Made by a program: the position numbers and the translations under genes | The notes under the pieces: generated by a model | What the model saw: the letters and a program-made list of their open reading frames with translations, nothing else | Told to the model about the DNA's origin: nothing | Databases searched by the model: none | NCBI GenBank assembly: GCA_024684815.1 | Contig: JAIKWL010000006.1 | Span: forward strand, 1 to 60,043 | DNA from: Saccharofermentans sp. | GTDB taxonomy: Bacteria > Bacillota > Clostridia > Saccharofermentanales > Saccharofermentanaceae | Reading direction: 5' to 3' | DNA: 60,043 nt | Part shown: positions 54,512 through 60,043 of the stretch, in pieces | How the letters are laid out: each line of letters starts with the position of its first letter | Numbering within the stretch: position 1 is the first letter of the stretch

Positions 54512-57500
54512 ATGAGTCACAAGTTGAAACATTCAATAGCGGCTTTGCTGGCGGTCATACTGGTCGTCTCGCTGCTGCCTCTCGGATCTTTGGTAAGGGC
54601 CGATGCTGAACAGGAAATCTATTATCTTTATGAGTTTGATGAAGTTCAGGATGACGGTTCGATCAGCGGCGTTGCCAAAGAAGTACCGTATAATGCTTGT
54701 CAGATCGGAGTTTTTGTCAATGGCGGCTCTTATGAGTATGAGGAAGGCGACGGCTTTGTTATGGCAAATAATGCCACCATATATGCTGAAGCTGATGATT
54801 ATTTTGATCTATTTACCTATTATCTTGCCGGTGATGCGAGAATAAGCACAGAATATTATGATATTTATTCGAATAATCCGGCTTATAACGGCGATATAGA
54901 TTTTTATGATATATATGATTATTTCAAAGGCCTTAATGAAGGCAATACTTTGGAATTCAAATCTGATTACTTGTTTAACAGTTCAGAGTTCTATTACCTG
55001 GATGAATTTGAAACTGTTATTGTTCCGGAAGATATTACCGTAACGCTCGGATCCTTTGAAAAGCATGGAAAAGTGAGTGGTTCGACTATTCATGTCAATA
55101 ACTTTGAAATTTACGGAACCTTTGTGATTGAAGGTATTACAGAAGGTATATCAGGATTAAACGAGGTTGACATAGAATCCGGCGGAAGTCTAGTGATTGG
55201 AGATAATGCTGAGCTTATCGGAGGCCACGGCGCCTGCATATATCCTTTTAGCAATGTCACTTTTACCAACTTTACAATTTACGATTATGATTATGTCAAT
55301 GAAACTCTGACGGCTTTACCTGATGATGAGACCGATCGTGTTGTTTATGATGAAGAAATCGGTCAGTGGATAACAAGTGATGTCCTCGTATTATCGAATT
55401 GGTTTTCGGCTTCTTATACTGATTTCGGAAGAGGAAGACTTTTGACCGCTAATGATTACAAGGTCGGTGATGATGAATACTATCCTTTTGAAGTCGGTTC
55501 GGAAATTGATTTTACACTGAATCTTCCTCAGGAGAGGTTTGGCGAGACACCACAAGTCACGCTTGTTAATGATAATGATCTGGAAAGTATCCCTGTCAAG
55601 TTAACTAAAGTAAGTGAATCCGAGTATACATTCAGTTACACACCGGAAAATAAATATGGTTTTTCCGTATGGATCAACTGGAGTGATTTTGATACGCCAT
55701 CATATGATGACGAGCACTTTTATGTTGAGCTTGATTGCAAAGGGTCATTGGAATTCGATATTTCTCCTGAAGGAGAAGTCTTACAAGAACCGAATAACCC
55801 GAAGCACGTACGTGTCCGTTATGAGAATGAAGCTATAAATGACGGCATTACAATTACTGTATCACCTTTGTCCGGCCATTCAATTCAGGAGATCCGTTAT
55901 GACTGGCAGTACTATGATCTTTGTGATCTGTCTGAAATCAACGGATTGACGTTCGAAAACGGCATTCTTGTAATAAATCTGAATAAAGATAATTACGATC
56001 GTAGAAATAATTATTTTGAAGTCAGAGCAGATGATGCGAATAACAGCAGTGAATTTGAGCCGAAGGAAAATGAAATTGTTATAGATGCTGATATTTGGGA
56101 GATCGACGGCGAACAACAGGCGGAAATTGTTTTCAGTAATAATGAATTCGAGAATCTTTGGATAAATGAATACATGTCTAAGTATGAATTTGATATCGGC
56201 GAGGAACTGACCTTTGAACTGATACCTCCTGAGGAGAGACAGGTAGATGGATTAGTACCTATTGTAAATATCACTCAAGGAGATAATTTTTGGTCTTCAT
56301 TATTAAATACTGTTGAACTGACTGAAACTGAAGAGTTTGTATTTGAGTTTACATTTGTTCCTGAAAGTTCAGAAGGAATATATGTTGAGATCTTCTGGAG
56401 CATATTTGATAAGTACGAGCCGGGTGATGACGATATTATAATCGATATCGACTGCTCAAACGAATATGAAAAATATGAAGCCATGGCAGCTCCTGATTCT
56501 GTCGTAAGAGAACCGGGTAATGTCAGCCACAAAAAACTCATATACTCCTTACAGAATTTAGAGTCTGACTATATCGGGATCAAGCTCGATCCGGGTAATG
56601 ACGTCTTGGTTAAAGAAGTTGTGATCGAATATGGAAACTCGAAACAGTCATATGTCAGAAATGATATATCGTTAGACGAGTTAAGCGGAAAACTGCGTTT
56701 TTCTGATCTCAGCTGGTTCTCGGAAGATGATGACGGAACTACAATTCTAAATGTTCCTGCAGATATTTCCGAAAATATCGTCAAGATCAACATCTACTAC
56801 GTCGGAGACAGCGGTCCTGATGTAAAGACAAGTTATTACCAAATTGATTATGCCCAGTCGTGGGATTTTAACTCCGATCCTCTTGATTATGTTGAAGTCA
56901 ACGGTAAGTTGGTCGATGCTAATAAGAATGAGGATTTTGAAGTCGGCAAGGAACTTGTGTTTACTATTCATGCTCCTGAAGACAGAGCCGGATTACAGCG
57001 CTATGTTTCGATCTATAATGACGATTACAGTTATTATTATTCTTCAACACTTACAGGCGATCAGGCTATTGAGATCACAGACGATACTTTTACATTCACG
57101 CCTCCTGATGACAGTCCTTTTACTGTAGAGATCTATTGGTGTGAATTTGATTCGATCTATCCGAACAGAGAACAGATCATGATTGAGACAACTGCTTACG
57201 GTGACGGAGAAATAACCGTTTCAGATACGGACCGGAAGGTGGTCGATCCTGCCGACAGTAATACGATCAAAAATCTTGTATCTAAATCCGTGCTTTATAA
57301 TGACGGTACGATTGATATCTCATTTATTCCGGATGAGGGTGCCAGTTTAGTCTCGGTAAATATAATGATCGGTGGCATGTACAGCGTAACATATGTGCCT
57401 GAATGGTCTGAATGGTATCAGGATGCCAATCTTTTCAGTGAGGATCCTCATTTTGAACTGGTTGACGGTATCTGGACTTATAAAATAAATAAGGCGCAAT

Positions 57501-59437
57501 TAGATGAGGACACTTATGATATCACAGCGAATTTTGAGACACCTGAGGTACCCGAGGTCGGCAACATTACCGTCAACTCCGGTGATGTGAGTGTTCAGTA
57601 TGCGCTGGTCAAAGACGGCGTGACAGGAAACTATGTTGATCTCGATGGAAAGATCATGCTTGAACCTGATGATATAGCTGACAAAGTTATTCTTAAGTTT
57701 GCAGCTCCTGAGGGAGTGACGCTTCCTCCTGTAAAGATCACAAGAAGTATCATGGGTGCAATCCTGAATCCTAAGATAGTAAGAGTCAATGAAGATAATA
57801 CGATAGTTCTTGAGAAAGGTGAATGGTCCTGGGGCACCTGGACAGTAGGATTTGCAGACGGCGGTGAGATCTTACCATATGAATTCAAGATCGAGGTTGT
57901 CGGAACATCTGATTATGATCCGCTCATAAATTATGATGCTCAGGTTAAATACAGCTATGGCGAAGACGATATAATCGAACTTGATCTTGGCGAAGATACA
58001 CCTTACAAAGTAGTAGTATATCCTCATTCAGGCGAGAAGATCGTTCTAACCAAAGCGTCAGACGGAAAGTATTATTATGTTCCCGAAATGCTTGAAGGCT
58101 TCATCATCTTTATCTATGAGAATCAGAATGCTTATGAATATGATACTGTAAGTGCCGGAGAAGATGAGCTCCAGTTTATCTATCAGGTAAATTACTGTGA
58201 TTATCCTGAAAGTGTAGAGCCGTCGAGCAAGGTCGATCTGAAGACTTCTGCTAACCGTGTTGTTTATTCTGCGAATGAATCTACTGTCAAGGTAATAATC
58301 AGCGATGAAGTAGATGTGTTTACCTTAAAGATCGTAAAAGGCGATGAAGCAGGCAGTTATGAGGTTTTGATGGACGGCAGGGATATAACTGAACTGGTAA
58401 TCAAAGACGACGATGAACTGTCCTTAAGTAAAGAGGTAATTGAGGATGGTGTAGATCTGATCGTTACGTTCTATTATGCCAAGACCTATGCTGTCACGTG
58501 TGAAGAGACCGAGAATGGTCAGATATCCGCAGTACCTTCAGCAAAGCCCGGTGACCTTGTCACTATTGAAGCAATTCCTGAAAAAGGATATGAACTTGAT
58601 ACTATTACTGTCAAAGATTCGGATGGTATTCAGATAGATGTCACAGACAATTCTTTCACGATGCCTGATTCTGATGTCACGGTTGCAGCAACTTTCAGGA
58701 AGGCAGAACCGGCTAAGAACGGATGGGTACTTGAAAACGGAAAGTATTACTACTATGACAACGGAACCATGAAGACCGGATGGATCCAGAGCGGAAGCTT
58801 CTGGTATTACATGAATCCTTCTGACGGCACTATGGTAACCGGCTGGCAGAGCATTGGCGGAAAGTGGTATTACTTCGAAGGTTCCGGTTCTATGAGTACA
58901 GGCTGGAAGTCGATTGGCGGCGTATGGTATTACTTCAGTACATCCGGAGCCATGATGACAGGCTGGCAGGCGATCGGAGGAAGGTGGTATTACTTCGATA
59001 ATTCCGGAGCAATGGCAACCGGCTGGAAGCAGAGCGGCGGCAAGTGGTATCTGTTTGATTCATCAGGTGTTATGTTAACCGGATGGAATCAGGAAGGATC
59101 CATATGGTACTTCTTCGATGATAATGGTGCAATGGTAACCGGATGGAAGTCATCGGGCGGCAAGTGGTATTACTTCGAAGGCTCGGGCGCAATGGCAACC
59201 GGCTGGAAACAGCTTGGCGGTGTCTGGTATTACTTCGGTACTTCAGGAGCAATGGCTACAGGCTGGCAGGCGATTGGCGGCAAGTGGTATTACTTCGAAG
59301 GTTCCGGCGCAATGGCAACCGGCTGGAAGCAGTTGGGCGGCAAGTGGTATTACTTCTATGGCAGCGGCACAATGGCATCCAATACTGTTATCGACGGATG
59401 GACATTGGGTTCTGACGGCGCATGGACCGGAAAGTAA
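54512..59437 (+). CDS. Giant secreted modular repeat protein 2
   Basis: The 1,641-residue protein starts at ATG 54512 (AAGGAGG upstream) with a signal peptide ending GSLVRADA. Residues about 30-1320 are acidic, Tyr-rich modules. A unit of about 230-250 residues occurs at least three times, marked by F-[ED]-[VI]-G-x-E-[IL]-x-F near 326, 559 and 809 and by W-x-x-FD-x-x-x-P about 80-100 residues later (INWSDFDTPSYDDEHF, IFWSIFDKYEPGDDDI, IYWCEFDSIYPNREQI). The same unit appears in giant 1 (ISWSAFDSLHPEEDQL). A bacterial-repeat/InlB-B-like domain (about 1323-1398) and 11 wall-binding repeats follow. The first 250 residues include a beta-helix-like stretch. No enzyme motif was seen; surface adhesion or scaffold is the likely role. 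Confidence 0.88.
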   Translation: MSHKLKHSIAALLAVILVVSLLPLGSLVRADAEQEIYYLYEFDEVQDDGSISGVAKEVPYNACQIGVFVNGGSYEYEEGDGFVMANNATIYAEADDYFDLFTYYLAGDARISTEYYDIYSNNPAYNGDIDFYDIYDYFKGLNEGNTLEFKSDYLFNSSEFYYLDEFETVIVPEDITVTLGSFEKHGKVSGSTIHVNNFEIYGTFVIEGITEGISGLNEVDIESGGSLVIGDNAELIGGHGACIYPFSNVTFTNFTIYDYDYVNETLTALPDDETDRVVYDEEIGQWITSDVLVLSNWFSASYTDFGRGRLLTANDYKVGDDEYYPFEVGSEIDFTLNLPQERFGETPQVTLVNDNDLESIPVKLTKVSESEYTFSYTPENKYGFSVWINWSDFDTPSYDDEHFYVELDCKGSLEFDISPEGEVLQEPNNPKHVRVRYENEAINDGITITVSPLSGHSIQEIRYDWQYYDLCDLSEINGLTFENGILVINLNKDNYDRRNNYFEVRADDANNSSEFEPKENEIVIDADIWEIDGEQQAEIVFSNNEFENLWINEYMSKYEFDIGEELTFELIPPEERQVDGLVPIVNITQGDNFWSSLLNTVELTETEEFVFEFTFVPESSEGIYVEIFWSIFDKYEPGDDDIIIDIDCSNEYEKYEAMAAPDSVVREPGNVSHKKLIYSLQNLESDYIGIKLDPGNDVLVKEVVIEYGNSKQSYVRNDISLDELSGKLRFSDLSWFSEDDDGTTILNVPADISENIVKINIYYVGDSGPDVKTSYYQIDYAQSWDFNSDPLDYVEVNGKLVDANKNEDFEVGKELVFTIHAPEDRAGLQRYVSIYNDDYSYYYSSTLTGDQAIEITDDTFTFTPPDDSPFTVEIYWCEFDSIYPNREQIMIETTAYGDGEITVSDTDRKVVDPADSNTIKNLVSKSVLYNDGTIDISFIPDEGASLVSVNIMIGGMYSVTYVPEWSEWYQDANLFSEDPHFELVDGIWTYKINKAQLDEDTYDITANFETPEVPEVGNITVNSGDVSVQYALVKDGVTGNYVDLDGKIMLEPDDIADKVILKFAAPEGVTLPPVKITRSIMGAILNPKIVRVNEDNTIVLEKGEWSWGTWTVGFADGGEILPYEFKIEVVGTSDYDPLINYDAQVKYSYGEDDIIELDLGEDTPYKVVVYPHSGEKIVLTKASDGKYYYVPEMLEGFIIFIYENQNAYEYDTVSAGEDELQFIYQVNYCDYPESVEPSSKVDLKTSANRVVYSANESTVKVIISDEVDVFTLKIVKGDEAGSYEVLMDGRDITELVIKDDDELSLSKEVIEDGVDLIVTFYYAKTYAVTCEETENGQISAVPSAKPGDLVTIEAIPEKGYELDTITVKDSDGIQIDVTDNSFTMPDSDVTVAATFRKAEPAKNGWVLENGKYYYYDNGTMKTGWIQSGSFWYYMNPSDGTMVTGWQSIGGKWYYFEGSGSMSTGWKSIGGVWYYFSTSGAMMTGWQAIGGRWYYFDNSGAMATGWKQSGGKWYLFDSSGVMLTGWNQEGSIWYFFDDNGAMVTGWKSSGGKWYYFEGSGAMATGWKQLGGVWYYFGTSGAMATGWQAIGGKWYYFEGSGAMATGWKQLGGKWYYFYGSGTMASNTVIDGWTLGSDGAWTGK
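58711..59437 (+). repeat. Array of 11 wall-binding repeats, matching giant 1
   Basis: This array has the same length and unit order as 52,028-52,754, including the odd second unit (SGSFWYYMNPSDGTM) and the KWYLFDSSGVM unit. It is probably kept similar by duplication or gene conversion. Confidence 0.9.
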
Positions 59438-59470
59438 TCTGACGGGCAATCAAACTATATCTTAATCATG

Positions 59471-59496
59471 GGGCTGCTTTACAAAAGCAGCCCTTT
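59471..59496 (+). terminator. Terminator after giant gene 2, interrupted by the IS
   Basis: GGGCTGCTTT (59471-59480) and AAAGCAGCCC (59484-59493) make a perfect ten-pair stem with a three-base loop. Only TTT remains of the T-run before the sequence changes to insertion-sequence DNA. Confidence 0.85.
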
Positions 59497-59506
59497 AGTA
59501 CCATAG

Positions 59507-59730
59507 AAAGTGTAATTGTTAGAGAGTAATTAACTCCGACAGTTGCACTTTTCTTATAATACGGGGAGTAATTGGCCTGACGTGCAGCCCTTTGGATTTA
59601 GCATCCGCCAACAAAACTGTCAGCCAATCCCCTTATTATAAGCATTCGATTAAGCAGGTAGGGATATGCTCCCGCGTAACCAACTAAACTGAATTGTAAT
59701 AAGTGCGGCTTGGAACAATTACTAATTCAG
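59507..59730 (+). ncRNA. Predicted IS110 bridge RNA
   Basis: Three stem-loops occupy the space before the transposase. Loop 1: AAAGTGTAATTGT (59507-59519) with ACAGTTGCACTTT (59539-59551), 13 pairs counting G-U, with an inner GAGT/ACTC. Loop 2: 59555-59581 with 59619-59640, a long stem with one mismatch and bulges (TATAATA-C-GGGGA with TCCCCTTATTATA, then TTGGC-C-TGAC with GTCAGCCAA); it encloses a 37-base region with a small GGAT/ATCC apical stem (59594-59605). Loop 3: CTGAATTGTAAT (59689-59700) with ATTAC-T-AATTCAG (59718-59730). A 5' stem-loop, a target-binding loop and a donor-binding loop upstream of the transposase are the known IS110 arrangement. An extra AGCAT/ATGCT hairpin lies at 59641-59670. 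Confidence 0.7.
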
Positions 59731-59746
59731 ATTTAGGAGGTATTAC

Positions 59747-60043
59747 ATGATCAGCGTAGGAATCGATGTTTCAAAAGGAAAGAGCACTGTCTGTATTCTT
59801 AAGCCGAACGAAGATTTTGTCTGCAAACCTTTTGAACTGCTTCACTGCAAAGAAGATCTGGAGTTGTTGGACGAACTGCTTCAGAAATTGGATGGTGAAG
59901 CTAAAGTTGTTATGGAAGCCACAGGAATCTATAACCTTCCGGTACTGACCTTTCTCGTCGAGAAGGGTTATTTTGTTTCGGTTATAAATCCTTGTGTAAT
60001 GAAGAAGTATGCCAGAAACAACAATTTTAGGAATGTTAAAACG
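59747..60043 (+). CDS. IS110-family transposase, N-terminal part
   Basis: The first 99 residues are present before the window ends. GIDVSKGKSTVCIL carries the first catalytic aspartate of the RuvC-like DEDD domain, and VVMEATGIYNLPVL the glutamate. The segment NPCVMKKYARNNNFRNVKT precedes the conserved DKADA that should come next. AGGAGG lies seven bases before the ATG at 59747. The enzyme is a bridge-RNA-guided recombinase. The serine-containing Tnp domain is outside the window. Confidence 0.93.
   Translation, partial: MISVGIDVSKGKSTVCILKPNEDFVCKPFELLHCKEDLELLDELLQKLDGEAKVVMEATGIYNLPVLTFLVEKGYFVSVINPCVMKKYARNNNFRNVKT

Larger units (their letters stand above)
59494..60043 (+). mobile_element. 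IS110-family insertion sequence, left end and partial transposase
   Basis: The element runs off the window. Its left boundary is inferred to lie just after the terminator stem, near 59,491-59,496, because terminator sequence stops there. IS110 elements usually lack terminal inverted repeats and leave no clear target duplication, so the exact edge cannot be fixed from one end. It comprises a structured non-coding left end of about 250 bases and the transposase gene. Confidence 0.75.

Noticed and set aside
59689-59730. Identification of the donor guide by matching loop 3 to the IS left end
   Set aside because: The loop sequence gives only partial matches to bases just after the inferred left end, and the right end is outside the window, so I make no claim.

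Overview
The window has two parts of different origin. Bases 1 to about 3,500 look like Bacteroidota (Prevotella-type) DNA. They carry TAnnTTTG-type promoter boxes, a short lipoprotein of the Cys-Gly-Gly-Asp-Ser type, a small DUF1896-like protein and long stretches with no convincing gene. From about 3,500 to the end the DNA is from a Firmicute of the class Clostridia: strong Shine-Dalgarno sites, TTG and GTG starts, and two classical Firmicutes housekeeping blocks. The xylan-active enzymes and the mix of phyla suggest a rumen or gut metagenome. The join near 3.5 kb is more likely an assembly chimera than a natural transfer, but the sequence alone cannot decide.

Housekeeping block 1 (3.5-18.6 kb): lysC on the minus strand, then yqeG, efp, asp23, amaP, DUF2273, nusB, xseA, xseB, ispA, dxs, nadK, argR, recN and a membrane protein. 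An RluA-type pseudouridine synthase on the minus strand and rny follow. Housekeeping block 2 (20.7-29.6 kb): ymdB, lspA, rluD, phoH, a 7TM-HD phosphodiesterase (pgpH type), a single-chain YbeY-Era fusion, recO and a GH10 xylanase without a signal peptide. A DinG-type helicase with an N-terminal nuclease domain and tRNA-Leu(CAG) close the block. Two paralogous secreted repeat proteins, one a nonsense-mutated pseudogene, sit between rny and ymdB.

The accessory region (32-60 kb) starts at the tRNA. Two terminators, 33/36 identical, bracket a 4.4 kb segment (32.1-36.55 kb). It holds a deletion remnant of a large DNA methyltransferase, a zinc-ribbon/NUMOD1 endonuclease and a CHAP-domain wall hydrolase. 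Then come secreted proteins that all end in roughly 20-residue cell-wall-binding (choline-binding-like) repeats: a CAP-domain protein, two BspA-type leucine-rich-repeat proteins, two of the small YDFD paralogs and two giants (1,877 and 1,641 residues) built from repeated modules I do not recognise. A GH51 arabinofuranosidase lies among them. It and the xylanase both lack signal peptides, which fits intracellular breakdown of imported arabinoxylan fragments.

The window ends inside an IS110-family insertion sequence. Between the last giant gene and the transposase is a 225-base stretch that folds into three strong stem-loops, as expected of an IS110 bridge RNA. The 5' side of its presumed target-binding loop repeats exactly ten bases of the interrupted flank, which is the 3' arm of the giant gene's transcription terminator. 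I consider this the most interesting signal here: a bridge RNA apparently programmed to an intrinsic terminator.
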